In this document: positions 7,834 to 15,204 of the stretch, one piece after another
Position numbering within the stretch: the first letter of the stretch is position 1
Layout: each line of letters starts with the position of its first letter
Origin: Nonomuraea turkmeniaca
GTDB taxonomy: Bacteria > Actinomycetota > Actinomycetes > Streptosporangiales > Streptosporangiaceae
DNA length: 32,978 nt
Assembly: GCF_005889735.1 (NCBI RefSeq)
Contig: NZ_VCKY01000117.1
Span: forward strand, 1-32,978
Direction: 5' to 3'
Notes under the pieces: model-generated
Databases searched by the model: none
Told to the model about the DNA's origin: nothing
What the model saw: only the letters and a program-made list of their open reading frames with translations
Translations under genes and position numbers: made by a program

Positions 7834-9447
7834 TCATCCCGTCACGTCCAAGCCATGTTCGCCGTCGCCGCCCCCGCCCCCGTCGCCGTCGTCTGCGTCT
7901 CTTGCGTCGCCTGAGGCGCCGGCCAGGCGGAGCTCGCGCGCCTGCACGACGCGAGGGCCGTGCAGGTGCCGTTTGGGCATCTCCACGCCGTCGCGGTTCA
8001 CGCACAGGGCGCCTTCGTCGGCGCCGCACAGCCGCACCGGGCACGGAATCTTCAACGCGTCGTCGAGTTCCCGCTCGCGGTCGGAGGCCGCCGACGGCCG
8101 CAGCGCCGCCCGTGCCGCCTGAATCGCCGCCGCCTTCGCTGGGCGTTCCGGATCGCGGCGCGCTGGCCGGAAGTCGGGCGCGACCGGTTCAAGCTCGCGC
8201 GGCGGCCGGAACGCCAGCACCTCCGCCACAGGCGGCGCCGTCGGCGCCGGCGTGGAGCTGTCGCGGGCGGTGCTCACCATGGACCTCGCTGGCGCTCTGG
8301 GGTGCAGATGCACGACCGAACCTCCGTGGACGTTGCCGCCCTGCGCGAACGCTGCCCCGCCCGGAGGAGACGGCGGGCGCGGGCCTCGCCCGGCACATGC
8401 CGGGCACCGTGCCCCGCTATCCAGGTCGATCCCGTCCTCACAGCGCACGTTCGCGCAGTGCCGGCGTTGCACGAGCGACACCGCGACCGCGACCGGGTCG
8501 CCGATTCTGCCGTGCGGGTTGAGCGCCTGCCAGCCGTCCCAGCGGCGCTCCACCCGCGCCACCAACTCCGCCACCGTGCGGCCGTTCGCCTGACCGATCT
8601 CCCGCGCGATCGCGCCCAGCACGATGCCCTGCCGGTTGCGGCCGATGCGGCGCCGCACGTCGGCCGGCAGCGCCCGGAACACCGTCAGGGTCGGCGGTCC
8701 CGGCAACCCGGGCACCGCCGCCGGGGCAGGCCGAACTGACGGATGATGATCTTCATTCCCGGCCGGAACGGCCGACTCGGGCGCGCCCTCACCTACAGGT
8801 AGTTCGCCTACGGCGGGAAGGAACCCCTTTCCTTCTCTCTGCTTCTTCTCTCTTCTCCCAAAGGGCCCCACGTTTGCGGCCCCCGGATGACCGGGCCCCG
8901 CAATCTCTAGGTCCGGAGGAACCGGTGCCTCAGTTTCCGGCTCCGGGAAATCCGGCACCTCGGTTTCCAGGTCCGGGAAATCCGCCTCCTCGGGGTCGTC
9001 GTCTGGGACGTCGTCGTCGCCGAAGTCCTCCCAGTCGCCGAAGCCGTCGTCGGTGAGCTGACCGTTCTTGTGCCGTACGAGGAAGGTGCCGTCGGGCTGC
9101 TGCACGAGCGGAACGGGCTCCCCGCCGAACTCGGCGTTGTCGGCCGCCCACTCCTCCACCGGCTCCTCGCTGATGGCGGTCCCCATGACGAACTTGCCGT
9201 TGAGCAGGCGGCGCCGCTCGAGCCGGTAGTAGCCGGCGGCGCGCAACTGCGCCAGCGACTTCATCACCTGGCCGTTGCTGTTGGAGCGCTCCGCAGCGAG
9301 GTTGTCGCCGCGGACGCGCCACCCGCGCGGCTTGTCCAGCAGATGCACCAGAAGGCCGAGCGCGGTGTAGTCGATCCCCGTGTCGCGGATCGTCGTACGA
9401 GGCACGAAGCGGCCAGGGCGCCGCCGGTGCCGCATGCCTGAGCTCAA
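7834..9447 (-). CDS. winged-helix replication-initiator-type phage protein
   Basis: A 537-residue protein. Residues about 15-105 form a winged-helix domain of the phage/plasmid replication type (TALGLLVHLLDKPRGWRVR, then a recognition helix and ERRRLLNGKF wing). Residues about 135-210 are an acidic, Pro-rich linker made of ten-residue repeats (ETEVPDFPEP type). A second helical part (about 270-340) is followed by a C-x4-C-x10-C-x2-C knuckle, and the C-terminus has CPVRLCGADEGALC with a downstream His, a zinc motif common in actinophage proteins. The TTG start at 9447 overlaps the upstream stop as TTGA; ATG 9435 is an alternative. The likely role is origin recognition or helicase loading, by analogy. 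Confidence 0.75.
   Translation of the reverse strand: MSSGMRHRRRPGRFVPRTTIRDTGIDYTALGLLVHLLDKPRGWRVRGDNLAAERSNSNGQVMKSLAQLRAAGYYRLERRRLLNGKFVMGTAISEEPVEEWAADNAEFGGEPVPLVQQPDGTFLVRHKNGQLTDDGFGDWEDFGDDDVPDDDPEEADFPDLETEVPDFPEPETEAPVPPDLEIAGPGHPGAANVGPFGRREKKQREGKGFLPAVGELPVGEGAPESAVPAGNEDHHPSVRPAPAAVPGLPGPPTLTVFRALPADVRRRIGRNRQGIVLGAIAREIGQANGRTVAELVARVERRWDGWQALNPHGRIGDPVAVAVSLVQRRHCANVRCEDGIDLDSGARCPACAGRGPRPPSPPGGAAFAQGGNVHGGSVVHLHPRAPARSMVSTARDSSTPAPTAPPVAEVLAFRPPRELEPVAPDFRPARRDPERPAKAAAIQAARAALRPSAASDRERELDDALKIPCPVRLCGADEGALCVNRDGVEMPKRHLHGPRVVQARELRLAGASGDARDADDGDGGGGGDGEHGLDVTG
8909..8998. repeat. three 30-base tandem repeats inside the replication gene
   Basis: Units at 8909-8938, 8939-8968 and 8969-8998 share the pattern GGTCCGGGAAATCCGG...CTCGGTTTCC with some drift. 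They encode ten-residue acidic/proline units in the linker. Being in frame (30 bases), they can change in number without breaking the gene. They might also serve as an origin iteron array, but that is unsupported. Confidence 0.7.
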
Positions 9448-9701
9448 CGAGGCACCACCCGGTAGCCGGTCCGCCGCAGGTTGTTCCGCTCGTAGCGGAC
9501 CTCCGCCGTGACGAGACCGAAGGCGATCAGCTCGTTCACGGTCGTCGTCAACCCGTCGCGCTTGTCGGTGAACGTCTCCATCAACGAGGCGATCGTGAAC
9601 CAGCCGCCCGGCAGCGTCAGCACGTGCAGGTAGACGCCGTAGGAGCGGGCCGACAGTTTCGGCTCGCTCGGCGGCTCCGGAACGGCGATGAGGTCGGTCA
9701 C
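9444..9701 (-). CDS. small winged-helix protein
   Basis: An 85-residue protein that is almost entirely one winged helix: SYGVYLHVLTLPGGWFTIAS, then LTTTVNELIAFGLVTAEVRYER and a C-terminal wing. It resembles the N-terminal domain of the adjacent 7834-9447 product and the C-terminal part of the upstream HNH-like protein, so three consecutive genes share related folds. GTG 9701 and the TTG of the next gene are both coupled by overlapping stops. Probably a DNA-binding accessory of phage replication. Confidence 0.75.
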   Translation of the reverse strand: MTDLIAVPEPPSEPKLSARSYGVYLHVLTLPGGWFTIASLMETFTDKRDGLTTTVNELIAFGLVTAEVRYERNNLRRTGYRVVPR

Positions 9702-10300
9702 TCGTTCACCCCGAAGAACTCGTGCTCGTACGGTCGCGTCGCGCCTTCGACGACGCGCCAGTTCAGGCGGGACGCCCACGCGAGCTTGCTCAGCGTGGCC
9801 CGGATCAGATCGGGGTCTTCGCCAACGAGCACGGCAACGTCGGCGAGCGGATAGCGGACGCCCGCGTCCAGGTGCGCGAGCACGGCGGCGAGGCCGACCA
9901 CCTTGAGGCTGTCTTCGCCCCACCGGACAGGCACGACGGCGCTGTACACCCAGGTGGCCTCGTTCAGGTCGCCGGGCACCCACTCGTGCGGCCACACGCG
10001 GCCGTTCTTACTGCTGTTGCACGGCGCACATGCAGGCACGACGTTCTCAGGCCCGTCGCCGCCGCCCCGGCTCAGCGGCGTGATGTAGCCGAGCGTGACG
10101 CCGTCACGATGCCGCTGCCGCCAGAACGTGTACGAGTCCATGCCCGCCGTGCACGGGCACTGCAGCGGCCGGTGGCAGAACGTGCACTTCCAGGGGCCGT
10201 CGCCGAACAGCGCATGCATGCGGATATGGCTGGGGCCGGTGATCGCAGGCGTGCCCATCGCGGCGTTTTCCCGGCCGCGGGCAGCGTCGGATACTCTCAC
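9698..10300 (-). CDS. HNH-endonuclease-like protein with degenerate active site and winged-helix tail
   Basis: A 200-residue protein. CTFC (39-42) and ACAPCNSSKNGR (90-101) are the two zinc-binding pairs and the N/K positions of an HNH domain. The strand between them reads GYITPLSRGG (71-80), where active HNH enzymes have D-H before xxPLSRGG: the catalytic Asp-His is replaced by Gly-Tyr. Residues about 130-200 form a winged helix like the next two genes. GTG 10300 with GGGAGG four to five bases upstream is chosen; ATG 10257-10259 is possible. It may bind DNA rather than cut it. Confidence 0.75.
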   Translation of the reverse strand: MRVSDAARGRENAAMGTPAITGPSHIRMHALFGDGPWKCTFCHRPLQCPCTAGMDSYTFWRQRHRDGVTLGYITPLSRGGGDGPENVVPACAPCNSSKNGRVWPHEWVPGDLNEATWVYSAVVPVRWGEDSLKVVGLAAVLAHLDAGVRYPLADVAVLVGEDPDLIRATLSKLAWASRLNWRVVEGATRPYEHEFFGVNE

Positions 10301-10378
10301 GGTGCCTCCCTCATCTCGGTGACCAGTGGGTGAGGTGGGGCAGCCGCTCCAGGTGCTACCAACACCCGGGCGGCCGCG

Positions 10379-10404
10379 ACGGCGGTTCCTACGGGGACCG
10401 CCGT
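10379..10404. terminator. GC-rich hairpin between transcription groups
   Basis: An eight-base stem (10379-10386 with 10397-10404) extended by an inner TCC/GGA pairing with one bulge. It sits in the 236-base gap after the gene ending at 10537 and before the one starting at 10300 (minus strand). It could be a terminator or a leader structure; there is no T-tract. Confidence 0.45.
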
Positions 10405-10536
10405 TGTCGTATGTGTGTTCGAGATCGAAATCTAGCCCGGCATGGCCGGCTCCGGCGAATACGCGTTCACGCCATGACGTCCGCGGCAGCCGGGCGCAAC
10501 GCCGCCGGCCCGCGTCGCCGCCGCCGATGGCCACGT

Positions 10537-10902
10537 TCACGCCGGGATCCTGTCGGCCGAGCCGGACGCAGCGCCCGCCAGCTCGTCGCCAGCGGGATGC
10601 TCCACATACCGGCGCAGCACCGCCTGGGCCGCCTCGCGCAGACGACGCCCGGGCCGTTCGCCCGTCCACGACACCACGAACACGTCGTCCTCCCGGACGA
10701 CCGTGAGACCGGACGGGGCGAGCTCGACGCCTGCCATGCGCGCCGCACGCTGCAGGACCGCTTCGTCTCCCGGGGCAGGCCGATGGTGGAACTCTCCGCC
10801 GCGGCGCAGCGTGCGGACGATCGCGGCGCCCAGCATCACCTCCAACGGCATGGCCAGCGCCTGGGGCGCCGGCGGAGCAGGGGAGCGAGTGGTCAACGTC
10901 AT
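10537..10902 (-). CDS. hypothetical protein
   Basis: A 121-residue protein, mixed alpha/beta, no recognised family. The pattern (short strands LTVVREDDVFVVSWTG then a long helix) fits a small globular phage protein. ATG 10902 overlaps the upstream TGA as ATGA. It ends the 11503-10537 transcript group and is followed by a hairpin. Confidence 0.65.
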   Translation of the reverse strand: MTLTTRSPAPPAPQALAMPLEVMLGAAIVRTLRRGGEFHHRPAPGDEAVLQRAARMAGVELAPSGLTVVREDDVFVVSWTGERPGRRLREAAQAVLRRYVEHPAGDELAGAASGSADRIPA

Positions 10903-11291
10903 GGGCGAGCTCCGCGGGTGTGTGTCGTAGCGAATGAACGAGATGCGGCCCGGTCGCGCCGAGGTGGGCGGACGCCGCGCGCTTCAGCCGACAGCCGGGC
11001 GAAGGTGTCGCGAGCGTGCCGGACGGCCTGCGGCCGGGTCAGGCCGGGCGGCCCCAGCCAGACGGCGAGCAGTCCGTCGCTGGAGCGGATATGGACCGGC
11101 TGCGCGAAGCGGCCGCGTACGAACCCCGCAGCGCGCCGCAGCGCCCGCCGCTGGCCGTCGCCGGCGTACGCCGTGATGTAGGCGCCGCGGTCGCGTAAGT
11201 TCCGCTCGATCGTGTCGGCGGCCCGGTCAAGGTTCTCCGCAGGGTCATGCGCCAGCTGATGGACGCGCAGGCGCCTGTGCCGCCCCCTCAC
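10899..11291 (-). CDS. hypothetical basic protein
   Basis: A 130-residue, Arg-rich protein with no recognised domain. GTG 11291 overlaps the upstream stop as GTGA and the end overlaps the next start as ATGA, so it is held in a three-gene transcript. The high Arg content suggests nucleic-acid contact, but this is weak evidence in a GC-rich genome. Confidence 0.62.
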   Translation of the reverse strand: MRGRHRRLRVHQLAHDPAENLDRAADTIERNLRDRGAYITAYAGDGQRRALRRAAGFVRGRFAQPVHIRSSDGLLAVWLGPPGLTRPQAVRHARDTFARLSAEARGVRPPRRDRAASRSFATTHTRGARP

Positions 11292-11503
11292 CGAGCCGCC
11301 TCAGCGGTGCTGACGTACGGCACCGGCCCCCACAGCGGCTGAAGCCGGGCGGGCTCAGGAGCAGGCTCAGGGTCGGGCTCGGACAGGAACGCGATCCACT
11401 GCTCGTGGTCGGCGTCCGAGGACGAGGGTGAGCCGAAGGCGGCCGCCGGTGCGGCGGCGGTGTGCGCGCCACGGTGCTGGCGGCGCGGCAGGGCGAACTT
11501 CAT
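11288..11503 (-). CDS. small hypothetical protein, first gene of a phage-promoter unit
   Basis: A 71-residue protein, Ala/Pro-rich, no known domain. ATG 11503 has only a weak purine-rich ribosome site (AGAAGAAAG). It lies 38 bases downstream of one of the nine GACGTW promoters (11542-11568) and is coupled to the next gene by GTGA. Confidence 0.6.
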   Translation of the reverse strand: MKFALPRRQHRGAHTAAAPAAAFGSPSSSDADHEQWIAFLSEPDPEPAPEPARLQPLWGPVPYVSTAEAAR

Positions 11504-11541
11504 GACGGAGTCTTTCTTCTCGGCGGGGACCGGGCCGCAGG

Positions 11542-11568
11542 ATCAGAGCACATCCGGGAGTTAACGTC
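11542..11568 (-). promoter_or_regulatory. GACGTW-type phage promoter
   Basis: Minus strand GACGTT (11568-11563), 15 bases, then TCTGAT (11547-11542). It is a member of the nine-copy promoter family described in the findings and drives the 11503-10537 group. Its -10 is the least typical of the set. Confidence 0.6.
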
Positions 11569-11599
11569 CAACCGCCAAGATCATTTAATGTTTTCGCAG

Positions 11600-11621
11600 C
11601 TCAACCGGCATACCGGTTGAG
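11600..11621. terminator. perfect inverted repeat after the PP-loop gene
   Basis: CTCAACCGG and CCGGTTGAG, nine bases each with a CATA loop, placed 90 bases after the stop at 11712 and just before the next promoter. It is likely the terminator of the transporter/TGT/PP-loop operon, although no T-tract follows. Confidence 0.55.
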
Positions 11622-11711
11622 GCCGGGTGTGCACGCGCCACCCGGCCGCACAGCGGCGTTCCAGACTGGTTATGAACCCGTAGCCGAGCAGCAGGCACCG
11701 GCCCTTCCGGC

Positions 11712-12533
11712 TCAGGTGAAGCAGTGGCCGGAATCGCACATGCCGTCGTCGCTGTCGTCAGCGAACTGCAGCAACTCCACGCCGTCCGGAATCACTTTCC
11801 GCAACGGCTGCCCGAATCGCGTGAAGAACACATGATCCTTGCCGAGTTCGTCCCGTCGCTCGTTGAGCAGGTCCTCCAGCTGCGCGGCCCGCTCGAACAG
11901 CTCAGGCTCTTCCCGCCGCATGTCCTGCCAGGTGCTCGGCCGGTGATGCGGGCAAAACCAGCACGCCGAACGCGGCGGCCGCGGAAGCCCGGCGTCGGCG
12001 ATGATCCGGAGACAGTCGGTGCGCCGTAACTTCAGGTCCAGCAGCGGATAGATGATCCGCTCGTACGCCTCCACGCGCCGGGCGTTGGCGCGGTGGATCT
12101 CGTCAAGCGAAATGCCGATCCCGACGGTTGCCGGATCGTCCGCGGTCGCGCCATGCTCGCGCAGCCACTTACCAATAACCCTGATCTTGAAATCCGCCGT
12201 GCACGACCTCGTGCCAGGCGCTCCCGTGTCGCCCATCCGGACCGGAATCGGCAGCGACCGCGACCCCGGCTTCGTCAGCCGGCCGTACAGCGTCTCCTCG
12301 CTGCCGTCGCGCCGCTTGCGGAACACGGTGCGCAGGTCAATGCCATGCCGTTTCGCGAACGGCTGCGACACCTCGCGAACGTACGTCAGCGTTGCCGGAT
12401 GCTCGGAGTCGTCGCCGACGTTCGCGAACAGGAAATGCTGGAAACCGCCGTCGGGCAGGCGGCCCTGAGCTTGCAGGACGAGGACAGCGGTGGACTGGAC
12501 GCCACCACCGAAGGAGAACGTGCGAAGGCCCAC
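11712..12533 (-). CDS. PP-loop ATPase of the PAPS-reductase / adenine nucleotide alpha-hydrolase superfamily
   Basis: A 273-residue protein starting FSFGGGVQSTAV (6-17), the SGGxxST-type PP-loop that binds ATP pyrophosphate. Further features are TRSCTADFKI (C111) and SACWFCPHH (C191, C194, H196-H197), a Cys/His set that could bind metal or an iron-sulfur cluster. Phage members are usually labelled PAPS reductase, but they lack proof of that activity; the fold also covers QueC, DndC and tRNA thiolases, all of which adenylate a substrate. GTG 12533 has AGGAG seven bases upstream. It is the third gene of an operon with a DpdA-like transglycosylase and a deazaguanine-precursor transporter, which suggests base-modification chemistry. 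Confidence 0.85.
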   Translation of the reverse strand: MGLRTFSFGGGVQSTAVLVLQAQGRLPDGGFQHFLFANVGDDSEHPATLTYVREVSQPFAKRHGIDLRTVFRKRRDGSEETLYGRLTKPGSRSLPIPVRMGDTGAPGTRSCTADFKIRVIGKWLREHGATADDPATVGIGISLDEIHRANARRVEAYERIIYPLLDLKLRRTDCLRIIADAGLPRPPRSACWFCPHHRPSTWQDMRREEPELFERAAQLEDLLNERRDELGKDHVFFTRFGQPLRKVIPDGVELLQFADDSDDGMCDSGHCFT

Positions 12534-12543
12534 GAACAGGCTC

Positions 12544-13167
12544 CTAGGAAGAAAGGGAGAAGAGGGCGTCCTGGCTGGTCACGTCGCGAACCCAGCCGAG
12601 AAGAATGGGCAGATTGCGATCAGGGCCGAACGTCAGGAACGTGCCGTCGGCGGACTTGCAGCCGATCGCCTGCGCGTACCGCAGCCGGGTGAGAGAGTTG
12701 ACCCGGCCCATGTGGACGTGCTTGCCGCGGGCGACCGCCTCCGCCGTGAGCTCGCGCGCCGCCGCGCCGAGCTTCCAGCCCGTCGAACCGCCGAGGAACA
12801 GCGCATCCATCGATCGCCACGGCACCTGCAGGTCCTCCAGGCCGTCCTGCGCGACCAGCGCGGCCCGGAACCCAGCGGCGCGAATCAGCGGCAGCATCGG
12901 CGCGGACCGGGCCAGCGTGGCCACAGCGTCGCCCACCACATCCGGAGCCGACGCGAACAAGCAGTCCTCGGCCCAGCGGCGCTGCCGGTCCAGCCACGTC
13001 AGGTAGCCGGCGTCGCCCGGGTAGCCCTTGCCGAAGCAGCCGTTGTCGGCGGCCCACACCGCTCCCGGTATGTGCCGGTTGCCCTGCGCCGGCGTCGCCA
13101 GCAGCCCGATCTGCCGCGCTGCCATGGCCGCTCTGGCGCCCACGGTCGGGTTTGCCAAGTACCACAC
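12544..13167 (-). CDS. TGT/DpdA-like deazaguanine transglycosylase (candidate DNA-modifying)
   Basis: A 207-residue protein whose motifs follow the order of the tRNA-guanine transglycosylase barrel. AADNGCFGKG (39-48) matches the DSGGFQ strand; SAPDVVGD (73-80) and ALVAQDGL (103-110) match the substrate-binding strands; FLGGSTGWKLG (124-134) matches the GGLAVGE strand; HMGRVNS then GCKSADGT (152-176, D174) match the last strand with the nucleophilic Asp. It is about half the length of a tRNA TGT and lacks the zinc Cys/His site, as phage and DpdA-type enzymes often do. Predicted reaction: exchange of guanine for a 7-deazaguanine base in DNA. The start GTG 13167 has a weak ribosome site; it lies 24 bases after the transporter gene. 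Confidence 0.68.
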   Translation of the reverse strand: MWYLANPTVGARAAMAARQIGLLATPAQGNRHIPGAVWAADNGCFGKGYPGDAGYLTWLDRQRRWAEDCLFASAPDVVGDAVATLARSAPMLPLIRAAGFRAALVAQDGLEDLQVPWRSMDALFLGGSTGWKLGAAARELTAEAVARGKHVHMGRVNSLTRLRYAQAIGCKSADGTFLTFGPDRNLPILLGWVRDVTSQDALFSLSS

Positions 13168-13191
13168 GGTCCGCCGGCACTTCCGGCCCGC

Positions 13192-13779
13192 TCACGCGTC
13201 CCCGGCGATCACGCGGCCGGCCCGCCTCCACGCGAGCACCGCAGCCACGATCAGCGCTGGCACGACCGTCAGCCACGCCTTGCCGATCAGCTGGCCAGGC
13301 AGCGACGGCCACACCGGGAACCCCGCCAGGTACAGGAACAGCACCGAGTCGATGGCAGCGCCGGCCAGGCCGGACACGACGACGGCGAGCGTCCAGCCCC
13401 GCCGCCGGAGCGGCGTGTAGACCCCCATGTCCGCCAACTCCGACACCACGAACGCCACCGCCGACGCCAGCGCCAGCGACCACGACGCCAGAAGCGCCGA
13501 CAAGCCCGCGCCGGCCAGCACCGCCCAGACAGCGGCGCGCCGACCGAGCACGTCCTGCAACACGTCACGCAGCAGCAGCGTCAGCCCTGCCACGTACGTG
13601 CCGGCGGTCGCCGTCAGGGCGAACCCGACAGCCACCATGCCGAACCGGTCGGTGAGCAGATTCGCCGACACCAGCGCAGTCACGTACGCGGCGAACACAG
13701 TCGGGCCGATCCAGCCTGCGCCCGGCGTCCACGCGCGATCACCCGCCTCGGCCGGCCGAGGCGGAGAGGAAGCATGCAC
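13192..13779 (-). CDS. YhhQ/QueT-type queuosine-precursor (VUT family) transporter
   Basis: A 195-residue membrane protein with about six hydrophobic segments. Conserved VUT/YhhQ residues are present: the TAGTYVAGLTLLLRD block (57-71), the AFVVSELADMGVYTPLR block (109-125), the IDSVLFLYL segment (143-151) and the QLIGKAWLTVVPAL block (163-176). YhhQ proteins import preQ0/preQ1, precursors of 7-deazaguanine bases. The start is GTG 13779, with a GGGGG ribosome site seven bases upstream lying in the loop of a small GCACGA/TCGTGC hairpin. As first gene of an operon with a TGT/DpdA-like enzyme, it very probably supplies that enzyme's base. Confidence 0.85.
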   Translation of the reverse strand: MHASSPPRPAEAGDRAWTPGAGWIGPTVFAAYVTALVSANLLTDRFGMVAVGFALTATAGTYVAGLTLLLRDVLQDVLGRRAAVWAVLAGAGLSALLASWSLALASAVAFVVSELADMGVYTPLRRRGWTLAVVVSGLAGAAIDSVLFLYLAGFPVWPSLPGQLIGKAWLTVVPALIVAAVLAWRRAGRVIAGDA

Positions 13780-14338
13780 GAAAGAGCCCCCTTCTCGTGC
13801 AGATGGGAGAAGCGGGCGAAGCGAATCGAAGCGGCGACCTAAGGTCCAGCCACGCGGAAACCTGGCACAGGCGGCAGCGCCGGCCAATGACGCGAGACCG
13901 GAAAGGGGGGAAGCCGGAAGGACGGCGAACATCTGCTGACCTGCGTCCGCCGTGTCCGCCGCCAAGGAGCGGACAAGCAGCGGACACGCCGCCTCTTGGC
14001 CTCGGCGGATCAAGCGACAACGCTATGAGCAGGACGACGCGCAACCAGGGCAGCGGACCCGAACACCCACAAAGGGAAGAGGGCGAAAACCCGCTTGCCG
14101 ATGCCCTGCGAACTTCTCGGCCGCTGGCCTGCAACACGGGCGGCGGCCGAGAACAAGCTGGACCCCGCTCTCCTCCAGACCGCCACCCCGCAGTGGGGAG
14201 CGGAGGCTGCTGTCACGGTGGGCGCTCGGGAGCGTCCGCCAGCGCCCGCTCGTCCTGCGCTGTCTCTGCTGAGCCCTCTTCTGGCGGACGAACCTCTCGG
14301 CGTCCGCTAGCAAGCCCCTCCGACCTTGAGAAGCAGAC
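13780..14338. other. non-coding divergent region with a cluster of GTCCGC/GCGGAC sites
   Basis: No convincing gene in 559 bases between the divergent 13779(-) and 14339(+) genes. It holds GTCCGC at 13945, 13954, 14234 and 14302, and GCGGAC at 13969, 13980 and 14284. CGTGTCCGC (13951-13959) and GCGGACACG (13980-13988) are a perfect nine-base inverted repeat, and GTCCGCCAG (14234-14242) pairs with CTGGCGGAC (14281-14289). This density suggests operator sites. No -10/-35 of the GACGTW family is present. Confidence 0.5.
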
Positions 14339-14755
14339 ATGGAAGAGATGCACTTGCACCTCTACACCTGGACCGGCCCCCGAGCCGACCGCCGGCAGGA
14401 TCACAACCCCAGCTCACCGGGGTTCGCCACGTCGCCCTTGCCGTGCAGCCGCCCCAGCGACTGGCTGGCAAAGCCCGCCGACCGCATCAGCGACACCGTC
14501 TCCAGCCTCGACGAGGCCCTGGTGTGGCTGGCCGCACAGTACGGCCATGCCAAGCCGCTGTTCCTCCGCGAGGACCGGTTCTCGCTCCGGCAACGCCTAA
14601 GGATCGCCGAGGAGACGCTGAGGACCGACGGGGACGTGCACTGGGGGGAGTACCTGACCCGCGACCGCTACTTCATCGCCAGCGCCGTGCGCTGCCCCAA
14701 CACGACCAGTCCGCGGCCCTGCCCGCTCTCGCAAGAAGGCCGCTCCGCGGCATAG
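14339..14755 (+). CDS. hypothetical protein
   Basis: A 138-residue protein with a helical central part (DTVSSLDEALVWLAAQYG, then RQRLRIAEETLRTDGDVHWG) and no recognised family. GAGAAGC before ATG 14339 is an acceptable ribosome site. Strand and position set it apart from both neighbouring minus-strand groups. The N-terminus and the last 20 residues are low-complexity, so the true ends are uncertain. Confidence 0.55.
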   Translation: MEEMHLHLYTWTGPRADRRQDHNPSSPGFATSPLPCSRPSDWLAKPADRISDTVSSLDEALVWLAAQYGHAKPLFLREDRFSLRQRLRIAEETLRTDGDVHWGEYLTRDRYFIASAVRCPNTTSPRPCPLSQEGRSAA

Positions 14756-14826
14756 ACGTCTGGGTGCTCTTCCCCTTGAGCGGGCGACCTCCAACGCCCC
14801 TGACCTCGACCACCCAGACCCCGCCC

Positions 14827-14902
14827 TTCGCCGCGCGGAGATTCACGGCGAAGGCGCGGAAAGGCCGTGAGGCTGCGTGTCCCCGCGCGCACCCTCACGG
14901 CC
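14827..14902. terminator. pair of hairpins between convergent genes
   Basis: TTCGCCG/CGGCGAA (14827-14833 with 14846-14852), followed by GGCCGTGAGG/CCTCACGGCC (14863-14872 with 14893-14902). They lie between the plus gene ending at 14755 and the minus gene ending at 14968, as expected for bidirectional termination. Confidence 0.55.
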
Positions 14903-14967
14903 GCTCCCCCTCGAACCCCCCGCCCCGGGCGCCGGGGCTTATGCCGGCACGGACACCCCGCCAGCGA

Positions 14968-15198
14968 TCACGTCTCCTCGTACGCCGTCGTGTAGCCGTT
15001 GGTCCAGCCGTTCAGCGCGGCGAACGCCTCCTCCGCCGTCAACCCGCGGGAGACACGGAAGGACTCGAACATCTCCCACGCGGACTCGGGCGCCCCCACC
15101 GCCGGGTCCGCCGAGGCCGTGCCGTCGCTGGCGAGCACGATCGCCCCCAACACCCGGAACGTGGTGCTGCTCTTGTAGATCAGGCGCCTGCCTGCCAC
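14968..15198 (-). CDS. small hypothetical protein downstream of the kinase-like gene
   Basis: A 76-residue protein (KSSTTFRVLGAIVLASDG, then a helical acidic part). GTG 15198 follows the kinase stop by six bases and uses GGGAG within the end of that gene as ribosome site, so it is co-translated. It could be a partner or regulator of the kinase-like protein; no family recognised. Confidence 0.7.
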   Translation of the reverse strand: MAGRRLIYKSSTTFRVLGAIVLASDGTASADPAVGAPESAWEMFESFRVSRGLTAEEAFAALNGWTNGYTTAYEET

Positions 15199-15204
15199 TG
15201 TCTG

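Noticed and set aside
8200..9441. Plus-strand frames opposite the replication gene
   Set aside because: Low-complexity Arg/Pro products with no ribosome sites; shadows of the coding strand.
10415..10440. tRNA-like T-loop (TTCGAGATC)
   Set aside because: No flanking stem and no acceptor or anticodon arm can be formed.
13780..13860. preQ1 riboswitch before the YhhQ-like gene
   Set aside because: The position is right, but I could not find the conserved preQ1-I, II or III sequence blocks; only a small hairpin around the ribosome site is visible.
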